From: Sphingobacteriaceae bacterium
Lineage (GTDB): Bacteria > Bacteroidota > Bacteroidia > B-17B0 > Aurantibacillaceae
Length of the DNA: 6,191 nt
Reading direction: 5' to 3'
Assembly: GCA_023251695.1 (NCBI GenBank)
Contig: JAHEYE010000213.1
Location: forward strand, 1 to 6,191
The notes under the pieces are model-generated. The model saw only the letters and a program-made list of their open reading frames with translations. It was not told where the DNA came from and ran no database searches. Numbering within the stretch: position 1 is the stretch's first letter; each line of letters opens with the position of its first letter. Below, piece after piece: positions 1 to 6,187 of the stretch. The position numbers were made by a program, and so were the translations under genes.

Positions 1-310
1 TTAAAAAAGAAATTGCTGCGGCCGATAAAGACAATGCGAAACGCGCTAAAATGGAATATTACAGCCGTTGTCCAAGCGGATACAACTCAACTATCGCCGG
101 CAAACGGGAAACCGTTAAACCGACAGCGATGTTTTCGGGACTATTATTTTATACAAGGGCTGCGCATCAAAACACGTTTGCGATTATAAGGTGTGCGTAG
201 CTAAAAACATTGCCTTGGTAAAAAATAAAGACGCTGAAGAATATGTGACGGTTAAAGAATGGCTGGCGCAAAAAGAAAACACCACTAAAAGCACTTTGGT
301 AAAAGGTTAG
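1..310 (+). pseudogene. 3' end of an unrecognised gene, broken by a -1 frameshift
   Basis: Two coding-like frames meet here. The frame whose codons begin at base 3 is open from the window edge to TAG 198-200 and reads a plausible soluble sequence (KKEIAAADKDNAKRAK, then EYYSRCPSGYNS). The frame whose codons begin at base 119 runs to TAG 308-310 and reads DVFGTIILYKGCASKH, then VCDYKVCVAKN, ending in KEWLAQKEN and a Ser/Thr/Lys-rich tail. That second frame has a stop at 116-118 and no start codon just after it, so it is best read as the continuation of the first. One extra A in the run at 117-119 would fuse them as ...ETVK-TDSDVFG.... The joined C-terminal part has several cysteines (SRCPSG, KGCASKHVCDYKVC), which hints at an extracytoplasmic or disulfide-bonded protein, but I do not recognise the family. 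The 5' end lies outside the window. It could be a true pseudogene or a homopolymer sequencing error; canonical programmed frameshifting is unlikely because AAA slipping back one base would sit on TAA. Confidence 0.5.
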
Positions 311-436
311 TCCATTCATTTACTCATTTTTCAGGGGTAATACCAGCATCCTGGCTGAGGGAATGGCTTAGTTCACTCATTCCTTCTGCACGGAAAATTT
401 CAAAGTTTTATATTTATTCTCCGTAAAATAAAACTT
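311..436. promoter_or_regulatory. Intergenic leader region upstream of the propeller protein gene
   Basis: This 126-bp AT-rich spacer holds no convincing ORF. It must carry the promoter for the gene starting at 437 if that gene is transcribed alone. TATATTTA at 409-416 matches the Bacteroidota -7 element TAnnTTTG at all fixed positions but the last; I see no well-placed -33 TTTG. An inverted repeat, GAGGGAATG (357-365) and CATTCCTTC (378-386), can form a 9-bp stem with one G-T pair and a 12-base loop. It has no T-run after it, so it is not a classic terminator. The start ATG is preceded by A-rich sequence (AAAATAAAACTT) rather than a Shine-Dalgarno site, as is usual in this phylum. Confidence 0.3.
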
Positions 437-2035
437 ATGAAAACTCTTTTACAATCCCTTACAGTTGCAGCACTTGCTGTTTTATTTTCTCAAAAAATTA
501 ATGCACAAGGCATTTGTTTTTTACCCCAAGCTAATTTTTCAGCTACCACAGCACCTGTTGGTGTTGCCTGCGGCGATTTAAACGGCGATGGTAAAAAAGA
601 CATGGTTGTTACCAATCAGGCCGGTAATAATATTTCCATATTTTTAGGAACAGGAACGGGAAGTTTTACGCCTTGTACTTTTGTTCCGGCCGGAATACAG
701 CCTTATGGGATTACACTTGGTGAATTTAATGGAGACGGTAAACTTGATATTGTAGTAGCCAACATTAGTTTTGCAAGTGTTACTATTTTAATTGGAAATG
801 GCTCCGGTGGCGTTAGCTCAACAAATAGTTTTACGGTACCGGGTAATTCACGTGCTATTGCAACAGGCGACTTTAACGGCGATGCGAAGTCAGATATTGC
901 AGTTGTAGCTCCCGTTACAAATTCTGTAACTGTTTTATTGGGTACGGGCACAGGAAGTTTTGGCGCCTGTTCAAATTTTGCCGTAGGTACTAGTCCGCAA
1001 GATGTCGCTATTGGCGAATTTAACGGAGATGGTAAATTAGATTTAGCAGTAACAAATAACAGCAGCAACAATGTTTCAATATTATTAGGTACCGGTACAG
1101 GCAGCTTTGGAACCGCAACAAGTTTTACGGCCGGTAGCGGTCCTTCAGGTATTACAGTTGGTGATTTAAATAATGATGCTAAAATTGATATCGCCGTTTG
1201 TAATAATACAGGCGCCAATTTATCTGTTTTATTAGGTAATGGCAGCGGCAGTTTTGGCGCGCCAACTAATTTTGGTACAGGCTTTGGTCCGAAAGGAATT
1301 GCAATGAGCGATTTTAATAACGATGGTAAAAAAGATATTGTGGTTGGTAATTTCAGCATGGGAACTATTTCAGCTTTTTTAGGGAATGGATTGGGAAGCC
1401 TTGGTCCCGTTAATACTTTTACGGTTGGTACTTCGCCAAATAATTTAGCTGTTGCTGATTTTAACGGCGATGGAAAACAAGATGTTGTTACAGTTAATCA
1501 GTCCAACGCCAATACTTCAGTACTTATCAATAACGCTCCAAATATTATCGCCACAAGTACTTTTCCGATGATTTGTATTGGACAATCAGCAACGATTTTT
1601 GCTGGCGGAGGCACAACAACTTATACCTGGAGCACAGGAGCAAATACTTCAAGCATTTCTGTTAGTCCAACCGTAACTACCACCTATTCCGTTACCGGAA
1701 GCGATGCCGGTTTATGTCAGAATTCAGCCGTTTATACTCTAACTGTAAATGCTTGTCTGGGCATTGCAAATGTTACAACTGAACTATCAGAGATCAATGT
1801 TTACCCCAATCCATTTTCAAAACAAACAACTTTACATCTCAACCTAAACACAAACAGTAAAGTTGAAATTACTTTGCTTAATGTATTAGGACAAGAATTA
1901 AAAGTAATTGAAAACGGATATCTTATCAGCGGTAAAAATACTTATACAATTGGAATCGAAACAAAAGGCGTTTATTTTGTGAGAACAGTTATCAACGGAA
2001 AAGTTTCTACACAAAAAATAATTTGTTCTGAATAG
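437..2035 (+). CDS. Secreted FG-GAP/VCBS-repeat beta-propeller protein with T9SS sorting domain
   Basis: A 532-residue exported protein. Residues 1-23 form a signal peptide (basic start, hydrophobic core LTVAALAVLF, probable cleavage in NAQ-G). Seven FG-GAP/VCBS-type repeats follow. Each carries a DxNxDGxxD-type calcium loop, starting at residues 47, 96, 145, 194, 243, 292 and 341, i.e. exactly every 49 residues, followed by a hydrophobic strand (DIVVAN, DLAVTN) and in most units a GTGTGSF-like turn. This count and period fit a closed seven-bladed propeller, as in integrin alpha-type folds. Residues about 372-440 resemble the Ig-like domain common in Bacteroidota surface proteins (CIGQSATI, TYTWSTGA, TYSVTGSDAGLC, YTLTV). 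Residues about 452-531 are a T9SS type A sorting domain with VYPNPF at 455-460, NVLGQEL, GVYFVR and GKVSTQKII. The protein is expected to be exported by Sec, moved across the outer membrane by T9SS and released or anchored at the surface. Its ligand is unknown; adhesion or carbohydrate binding are only guesses. It is followed by a strong terminator. Confidence 0.9.
   Translation: MKTLLQSLTVAALAVLFSQKINAQGICFLPQANFSATTAPVGVACGDLNGDGKKDMVVTNQAGNNISIFLGTGTGSFTPCTFVPAGIQPYGITLGEFNGDGKLDIVVANISFASVTILIGNGSGGVSSTNSFTVPGNSRAIATGDFNGDAKSDIAVVAPVTNSVTVLLGTGTGSFGACSNFAVGTSPQDVAIGEFNGDGKLDLAVTNNSSNNVSILLGTGTGSFGTATSFTAGSGPSGITVGDLNNDAKIDIAVCNNTGANLSVLLGNGSGSFGAPTNFGTGFGPKGIAMSDFNNDGKKDIVVGNFSMGTISAFLGNGLGSLGPVNTFTVGTSPNNLAVADFNGDGKQDVVTVNQSNANTSVLINNAPNIIATSTFPMICIGQSATIFAGGGTTTYTWSTGANTSSISVSPTVTTTYSVTGSDAGLCQNSAVYTLTVNACLGIANVTTELSEINVYPNPFSKQTTLHLNLNTNSKVEITLLNVLGQELKVIENGYLISGKNTYTIGIETKGVYFVRTVINGKVSTQKIICSE
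542..1535 (+). repeat. Seven tandem 147-bp (49-residue) repeat units encoding propeller blades
   Basis: The calcium-loop codons begin at 575, 722, 869, 1016, 1163, 1310 and 1457, a constant 147-bp step with no indel between the loops. The loops read DLNGDGKKD, EFNGDGKLD, DFNGDAKSD, EFNGDGKLD, DLNNDAKID, DFNNDGKKD and DFNGDGKQD. Most units also share an F-x-x-G-x-x-P-x-x-I/V-A lead-in and a GTGTGSFG-like end. The DNA has diverged at many third positions, so this is an old protein repeat under selection, not a recent DNA expansion. The outer limits given are approximate. Confidence 0.88.
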
Positions 2036-2053
2036 ATTTTCTCATCCCTCACT

Positions 2054-2083
2054 AAAAAGCCTTTCATTATGAGAGGCTTTTTT
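2054..2083. terminator. Bidirectional intrinsic terminator between convergent genes
   Basis: The left arm 2054-2065 (AAAAAGCCTTTC) pairs with the right arm 2071-2082 (GAGAGGCTTTTT) over 12 bp with a single G-T pair, around the 5-base loop ATTAT. Read on the plus strand it ends in six T's (2078-2083), 43 bases after the stop of the propeller gene's first arm base region begins nearby at 2054. Read on the minus strand it ends in five T's, just beyond the stop of the RidA gene at 2092. Its symmetry and position let it end both converging transcripts. Confidence 0.88.
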
Positions 2084-2091
2084 ATTTGAAA

Positions 2092-2478
2092 CTATTTTAC
2101 AGCAATAACTGATATCTCTACATTCACGCCAAGAGGTAAGCCTTTCACGGCTACTGTTTCGCGTGCAGGAAAGTTTCCTGTGAAAAAAGAACCGTACATT
2201 TCGTTCATATCAGCGAAGTATTTCATATCACTTAAGAAGATGGTTGTTTTAACCACGTGCGTAAAATCCATTCCGCCCTCCGTTAATACTGCATTTACAT
2301 TTTGCATTACTTTTTTTGTTTCGCTTTTTATATCGCTCAAAATAAGTTCTCCGGTTTTTGCGTCTTTTGCCACTTGCCCCGATACAAAAAGCATATTCCC
2401 CGAAGCAGGAACTAAATTACCATGACTATACGGGCCGATTGGTAAAGGTGCATTCTGCGATGTGATTGCTTTTTTCAT
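2092..2478 (-). CDS. ridA: RidA/YjgF family reactive imine/enamine deaminase
   Basis: A 128-residue protein, the normal full length for RidA (E. coli RidA is also 128). RidA is a soluble cytoplasmic homotrimer that hydrolyses 2-aminoacrylate and related enamines/imines released by PLP enzymes, giving 2-oxoacids and ammonia. Family marks visible here are GPYSHG at 15-20 (Tyr17), FVSGQV at 31-36, NVNAVLTEGG at 60-69, and PARETVAV at 104-111 with Arg106 at the position of the substrate carboxylate-binding arginine. The C-terminal VEISVIAVK contains Glu121, matching the Glu120 of E. coli RidA. There is no signal peptide. The start ATG overlaps the TGA of the upstream PLP-enzyme gene as ATGA (2475-2478), so translation is probably coupled and the partner enzyme is a likely source of its substrate. 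No Shine-Dalgarno site is visible. The family call is firm; membership of the RidA subgroup proper rather than another Rid subgroup is likely but not proven. Confidence 0.92.
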   Translation of the reverse strand: MKKAITSQNAPLPIGPYSHGNLVPASGNMLFVSGQVAKDAKTGELILSDIKSETKKVMQNVNAVLTEGGMDFTHVVKTTIFLSDMKYFADMNEMYGSFFTGNFPARETVAVKGLPLGVNVEISVIAVK

Positions 2479-3662
2479 AGCGCTAATTTTTTGATAGTTA
2501 TTAATTCTGTTGTTTCCATTATTTCTTTTAAGGCTGAATACAGTCTGTCTAAATCATTTTGTGTATTGAATGCGTTAATCGAATAACGTAAATACGTTTT
2601 ATCAGCATGTCGCATCACCGGAATTTCAATTTTATAGTTCACAAATAAATGTCGTTGCAATTTCTCAGGATCAGGGGTTGAAACGGGAATACTGAACATT
2701 TGCCCTAACCATTCTTCTGTAACCGGACATAATGGTTTTGAACCTAGCAGCTCGCAAAACCTCAGCGCATTTTTCCTAACCATCTCTTTGCATTCCTTTG
2801 AAACTGCTGTCCAATTATTTTGTTTCATGAATTCAATTGCTCTCGGAATAGTTAGGAAAGCAGAAAAATCTCTCGTTCCCTGCGCTTGATGATAATCCTG
2901 AAACCGTGAGTCCGAAGGAAACATCGCATCATATCCCCAACTCACCAATAAAGGGTCAAATAAATTTTGCAATTCTTTTTTCACATACAAGAACGAACTT
3001 CCTTTTGGTGTCATCATCCACTTGTGACAAGCGCCCGTATAAATGTCTGCTTTAATCTGCGTGAGGTCAACAGGAATATGTCCGACCGAATGTGCGCCAT
3101 CCACAAAAGTAATTAAGCCTTTTTGTTTAGCGATTTCACAAATTTCTTTCACAGGAAATTTTAAAGCTGTTGTACTTGTGATTTCAGAAATGAAAACTAA
3201 TTTTGCCTTTGGAGAAAGTCCTGCGAAAAATTCTTCAATGAATTTTTCTTTTGTAGTTATAGGTAGTGTAATGTCTTGTCTGACATACTTTGCCCCTGCT
3301 TTTTTACAATAATAATCCCAGGCTTTATCGGCTGCACCATATTCTAAATTTGTCGTTAAAATTTCATCGCCGGCGTTCAGTTTTAAACTTTTTGCAATAA
3401 TATTTGTGCCGTAGGATGGATTGGTAACATAAACCAAATCGTTCGCATCTGCACAATTGATATATTTCGCTAAAGCTTCACGCGATTGCTTTAAATAAAC
3501 CGGTCCATTCACCTGAATAAATTGCGCAGGTTCTGTCTCTAATTCCAGTTGCCATTTCTGGTAATCTTCAAAAATTGGTTTCGGACAAGCACCAAAGGAG
3601 CCAAAATTCAGAAATGCAATATCTGGTTGAATTAAAAATTGTTTTTTTAGTTCGGGATTCAT
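2475..3662 (-). CDS. Class V aminotransferase-fold PLP enzyme, isopenicillin N epimerase-like (no leader)
   Basis: A 395-residue fold-type I PLP enzyme of the class V aminotransferase family, closest in appearance to the isopenicillin-N-epimerase (CefD)-like group. The N-terminal substrate region reads FLNFGSFGACPKP (17-29), and TNPSYGTN at 80-87 sits at the cofactor phosphate site. FVDGAHSVGH at 186-195 contains Asp188, expected to bind the pyridine nitrogen, and His191. CHKWMMTPKG at 212-221 contains Lys214, the expected Schiff-base lysine. GTRD at 262-265 and YLRYSINAFNT at 357-367, with Arg359 for the substrate carboxylate, complete the family pattern. The C-terminal loop has no catalytic cysteine of the kind found in SufS/IscS, so a cysteine desulfurase is unlikely; an epimerase, racemase or lyase is more probable. 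There is no signal peptide, so it should be cytoplasmic. It starts 2 bp after the stop of its paralogue and overlaps ridA by 4 bp. The real substrate cannot be told from the sequence, and penicillin biosynthesis is not implied. Confidence 0.88.
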   Translation of the reverse strand: MNPELKKQFLIQPDIAFLNFGSFGACPKPIFEDYQKWQLELETEPAQFIQVNGPVYLKQSREALAKYINCADANDLVYVTNPSYGTNIIAKSLKLNAGDEILTTNLEYGAADKAWDYYCKKAGAKYVRQDITLPITTKEKFIEEFFAGLSPKAKLVFISEITSTTALKFPVKEICEIAKQKGLITFVDGAHSVGHIPVDLTQIKADIYTGACHKWMMTPKGSSFLYVKKELQNLFDPLLVSWGYDAMFPSDSRFQDYHQAQGTRDFSAFLTIPRAIEFMKQNNWTAVSKECKEMVRKNALRFCELLGSKPLCPVTEEWLGQMFSIPVSTPDPEKLQRHLFVNYKIEIPVMRHADKTYLRYSINAFNTQNDLDRLYSALKEIMETTELITIKKLAL

Positions 3663-3664
3663 AT

Positions 3665-4930
3665 TTAAACTTTACTTAATGTTTTTAATGCATTGACCAA
3701 TTCATCCAGCTCCTTTGTCGTGGTATAAACATTCGGAGTAATCCGGCAACCCTGAACACTGCCATTATCAATAGCGACGGTATAAATTTTGTGTTCCTTT
3801 AATAATTTCTCGGCCATCATTGCCGGCTTCATGCCTTTTATCCCAACATTAGCAATACCACACGAACGCTTAACGTCTTCAGGGGTATTAATAATAATAT
3901 TTGGAAGACCGCGTACTTGTTTCACCCAATAGTTTTGTAAATAACGTAAACGGTCCTCTTTTCGTTGCGCACCAATTTTATTGTAGAACTCAATAGAGTT
4001 TACAATGGCCAAATCGGTATGCACAGGGATGGTGCCTGTATGGTTCAGCCGTGCAATATCATTATCAGGTTTTTTGGTTTCGGCGAATAAAGGCCAGACT
4101 TTCTGAATGTTTTCTTTTTTTACATATAATAATCCGGCTCCTAAAGGAACGCTTAGCCACTTATGCAGACTTGCTCCGAAATAATCACAATCCAAATCAG
4201 GAATTTTAAAATTCATGTGCGCGAATGAATGTGCGCCGTCTACCATAACCTGAACTCCTTTTTTATGCGCCATTTCACAAATCTTTTTAACGGGTAAAAT
4301 TTGTCCGGTAATATTTATCATGTGGCAGATCATAATGAGTTTAGTCTTTGGGGTAATTCTGCTTTCGTATTGTTCAATTATTTCGCTATCACTTTTTGTG
4401 TCAAGCGGAAGCGGAACAATATGGTTCACTGTTTTATAACGGTGCGCTACCTGATCGAACATATCCATCATGGCACCGTAATCGGTAAAAGAATATATAG
4501 CTTCATCGCCCTCTTTCCAATCGAGACCGCCGATAATCATATCTAACGATTCTGTTGTGTTGCGTGTAATAATTAATTCTTCGGCCGTACAACCTGCAAG
4601 TTCAGCCAGTTTTTGGGTGACCATTTTTTTATTATCATATTGCACCGTCCGCATATAATAGGCGCCCTGCAAATTTACGTCACGCACATGCTTAATGTAG
4701 GCTTCGAGAATTTCTTCGGGCTGAATACAATAATAACCGTTTTCAAGATTAATGTAATCGGGTTTTAGTTTGTAGGCCTTTCTTATCTGCATCCAAAAAT
4801 CTTCATCCGATGCTAATTCCAGGGATGGAGTTTTTTCAACAGATTGCATTAATTTTTCCAATGACGGAAAAGTCAATAAACTTCCTAATCCTAATAAAGA
4901 AGAGTTTTTTAAAAATTCGCGTTTGTCCAT
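3665..4930 (-). CDS. Class V aminotransferase-fold PLP enzyme with Tat-like leader, isopenicillin N epimerase-like
   Basis: A 421-residue paralogue of the next gene downstream. The N-terminus MDKREFLKNSSLLGLG resembles a twin-arginine (Tat) leader of the xRRxFLK type with Lys3-Arg4 in place of Arg-Arg, followed by a short hydrophobic stretch to about residue 21; there is no obvious AxA cleavage site. Tat export would suit an enzyme that binds its cofactor before transport, but this is inference. The PLP enzyme core follows: YINLENGYY at 59-67, ITRNTTESLD at 121-130 at the phosphate site, MVDGAHSFAH at 229-238 with Asp231 and His234, LHKWLSVPLGAG at 255-266 with Schiff-base Lys257, HTGT at 297-300, and CRITPNVYTT at 395-404 with Arg396 in the place of the carboxylate-binding arginine. 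No desulfurase-type cysteine loop is seen. All catalytic positions are intact, so it should be active. It lies 29 bp after the NlpC/P60 gene and 2 bp before its paralogue. No Shine-Dalgarno site is visible upstream; TATATTTA at 4947-4954 (minus strand) could be a weak internal -7 element. Confidence 0.87.
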   Translation of the reverse strand: MDKREFLKNSSLLGLGSLLTFPSLEKLMQSVEKTPSLELASDEDFWMQIRKAYKLKPDYINLENGYYCIQPEEILEAYIKHVRDVNLQGAYYMRTVQYDNKKMVTQKLAELAGCTAEELIITRNTTESLDMIIGGLDWKEGDEAIYSFTDYGAMMDMFDQVAHRYKTVNHIVPLPLDTKSDSEIIEQYESRITPKTKLIMICHMINITGQILPVKKICEMAHKKGVQVMVDGAHSFAHMNFKIPDLDCDYFGASLHKWLSVPLGAGLLYVKKENIQKVWPLFAETKKPDNDIARLNHTGTIPVHTDLAIVNSIEFYNKIGAQRKEDRLRYLQNYWVKQVRGLPNIIINTPEDVKRSCGIANVGIKGMKPAMMAEKLLKEHKIYTVAIDNGSVQGCRITPNVYTTTKELDELVNALKTLSKV

Positions 4931-4959
4931 AGATGTAATTGAATAATAAATATAGCTTT

Positions 4960-5430
4960 TTATTTTAAACCATCTATCCTTACCGCTTTAATAAAACGGC
5001 TCTGATAATAAGGAGAGGCTGCATAATTGGTAATGATGATGCCATTAGCTTTTTTACCTGAAGATGAATGGATGAACATTAGTTCCTCGCCGGGATTTGA
5101 AATAACGATACCGACGTGCCCGGGTTTCCTGTTTTTTGGTTTGGTACCTGTAAATACAATGATATCTCCCCGGCGGGCCGAATCAATTTTTACCACGCGA
5201 CCCTGTTTCTCGTAATCTAAACTGGCCCTCGGAACTTTAATATTGAAATGCCCAAACACGTGATACACAAACCCCGAGCAATCGAATCCTGTTTTAGGCG
5301 TACAACTTCCATAACAATATTTTTTGCCAATAAATTGTTTGCCAAATTCAATCAAACTGTCTGCAGATATTTTATTGGATTGCCCATGACATAAAAACGG
5401 AAAGAGAATTATGATAAGAAGCTTTCTCAC
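4960..5430 (-). CDS. Secreted NlpC/P60 family cell-wall endopeptidase
   Basis: A 156-residue single-domain NlpC/P60 protein. Residues 1-16 are a short signal peptide (MRKLLIIILFPFLCHG), probably cleaved before Gln17; Cys14 sits in PFLC, which is a poor lipobox, so a soluble periplasmic protein is favoured over a lipoprotein. The catalytic cysteine is Cys51 in FDCSGFV, the first histidine is His105 in PGHVGIV, and the third polar residue is probably His121 in FIHSSSG. Members of this family cleave peptidoglycan stem peptides, typically the D-Glu/gamma-diaminopimelate link; this one lacks SH3 or LysM targeting domains. The start is GTG at 5430: an in-frame TAA lies four codons upstream (5442-5440) and the next Met codon is far inside the domain. 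It could be the first gene of the minus-strand cluster (29 bp to the next gene) or an independent unit. Confidence 0.88.
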   Translation of the reverse strand: MRKLLIIILFPFLCHGQSNKISADSLIEFGKQFIGKKYCYGSCTPKTGFDCSGFVYHVFGHFNIKVPRASLDYEKQGRVVKIDSARRGDIIVFTGTKPKNRKPGHVGIVISNPGEELMFIHSSSGKKANGIIITNYAASPYYQSRFIKAVRIDGLK

Positions 5431-5491
5431 TTTATAAATTTACATACAAAAAATTAAGTCATTTGTTAAAAGAAAAGGTAACTTTACATTC
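5431..5491. promoter_or_regulatory. Divergent promoter region between the NlpC/P60 and rluF genes
   Basis: These 61 AT-rich bases separate two genes read outward, so promoters for both must lie here or just inside the genes. On the plus strand TAACTTTA (5479-5486) fits the Bacteroidota -7 element TAnnTTTG except for the last base. TTTG at 5462-5465 lies only 13 bases upstream of it, shorter than the usual -33 to -7 spacing of about 19. On the minus strand a TAATTTTTTG stretch (5447-5456) and TAAATTTA are similar partial matches. AAAAGG at 5473-5478 could act as a Shine-Dalgarno site for rluF but is 13 bases from its start. The individual elements are weak; the region assignment rests on gene layout. 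Confidence 0.45.
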
Positions 5492-6187
5492 TTGAAAATC
5501 GACAAATATATAGCACTGAGTGGATACACTTCGAGGAGAAAGGCCTATGACCTCATCTCGGAACAAAGGGTTTTGGTGAATGGCAAAGCCGCAACGCACA
5601 CTACAAAATTTAATGAGGGAGATAAGGTAGAGATTGACGGGGAAAAATTAGTAGTAAAAAAATTTATTCCCGTTTATATTGCCTACAATAAACCGAAAGG
5701 CATTATCTGCACCACCGAAAAAATTCCCGGAAATATTATCGATGCCGTTAAACATCCGGAAAAAATTTATCCTGTTGGAAGATTGGATAAAGATTCGGAA
5801 GGATTAATATTACTGACCAATCACGGCGAGATAATCGACAAAATTGCCAACGCTAAAGCGGGTCACGAAAAAGAATATATAGTAACCTTAAATTTACCTG
5901 TACGCAAAAAGTTTTTGGAAGAAATTTCTGCAGGTATTGATTTAAACGGCGAAAAAACAAAGCCCTGTAAAGTAAGTTTAGTGCCCGGAACCAAACGCAT
6001 TTTTAAAATTATTCTCACCCAAGGACTCAACCGGCAGATCCGCCGCATGTGCAATGCCTTCGATTACCAGGTGATAAAATTACAGAGGGTGCGGGTGATA
6101 AATATTGGCTTGGATAAATTAAAACTCGACGAATGGAGGGATTTGAGCGACGAGGAACTGCGTAAATTGATGGCTTCCCTCAGTTAA
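5492..6187 (+). CDS. rluF: 23S rRNA pseudouridine synthase RluF (RsuA/RluB/E/F family)
   Basis: A 231-residue enzyme that converts a specific uridine of 23S rRNA to pseudouridine; E. coli RluF acts at U2604 and also on tRNA-Tyr. An S4 RNA-binding domain occupies about residues 1-50 (KYIALSGYTSRRKAYDLI, then VLVNGKAA). The catalytic domain starts with YNKPKGIICT at 65-74 and holds GRLDKDSEGLILLTNHG at 96-112, with catalytic Asp99. HEKEYIVT at 125-132, LTQGLNRQIRRMC at 175-187 and the C-terminal EWRDLSDEEL match E. coli RluF closely as I recall it, which sets it apart from RluB, RluE and RsuA. The start is TTG at 5492: a stop lies in frame at 5435-5437, there is no ATG in between, and the next in-frame Met is residue 186. 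This start places the S4 domain right at the N-terminus. The gene is complete and ends four bases before the window edge, so its terminator is not seen. It is probably monocistronic in this window and faces away from the PLP-enzyme cluster. Confidence 0.93.
   Translation: MKIDKYIALSGYTSRRKAYDLISEQRVLVNGKAATHTTKFNEGDKVEIDGEKLVVKKFIPVYIAYNKPKGIICTTEKIPGNIIDAVKHPEKIYPVGRLDKDSEGLILLTNHGEIIDKIANAKAGHEKEYIVTLNLPVRKKFLEEISAGIDLNGEKTKPCKVSLVPGTKRIFKIILTQGLNRQIRRMCNAFDYQVIKLQRVRVINIGLDKLKLDEWRDLSDEELRKLMASLS

Noticed and set aside
117..122. Programmed -1 ribosomal frameshift site in the first gene
   Set aside because: The codons before the junction (GTT AAA) do not form an X XXY YYZ slippery heptamer, and slipping back one base would place the tRNA on TAA. 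An indel is simpler.
357..386. Inverted repeat upstream of the propeller gene as a terminator for the first gene
   Set aside because: The 9-bp stem has a 12-base loop and no T-run after it, so it does not fit an intrinsic terminator; kept only as a note in the spacer entry.
703..1359. A 218-codon open frame on the minus strand inside the propeller gene
   Set aside because: It is antisense to the repeats, is rich in Pro/Leu/Lys with a pattern repeating every 49 residues, and mirrors the sense-strand codons. The sense gene has clear domains, so this is a shadow.
3043..3312. A plus-strand open frame of 89 codons inside the 395-residue PLP enzyme gene
   Set aside because: It lies fully antisense to conserved catalytic motifs of the PLP enzyme and shows no domain of its own.
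2475..3662. Cysteine desulfurase (SufS/IscS-like) as the function of the class V enzyme
   Set aside because: The C-terminal substrate loop near Arg359 lacks the catalytic cysteine, and the same is true of the paralogue near Arg396.
5387..5391. Lipoprotein signal (lipobox) in the NlpC/P60 protein
   Set aside because: Cys14 is preceded by Pro-Phe-Leu, which lacks the small residue at -1 and does not fit the usual L-A/S-G/A-C pattern; a normal signal peptide cut before Gln17 fits better.
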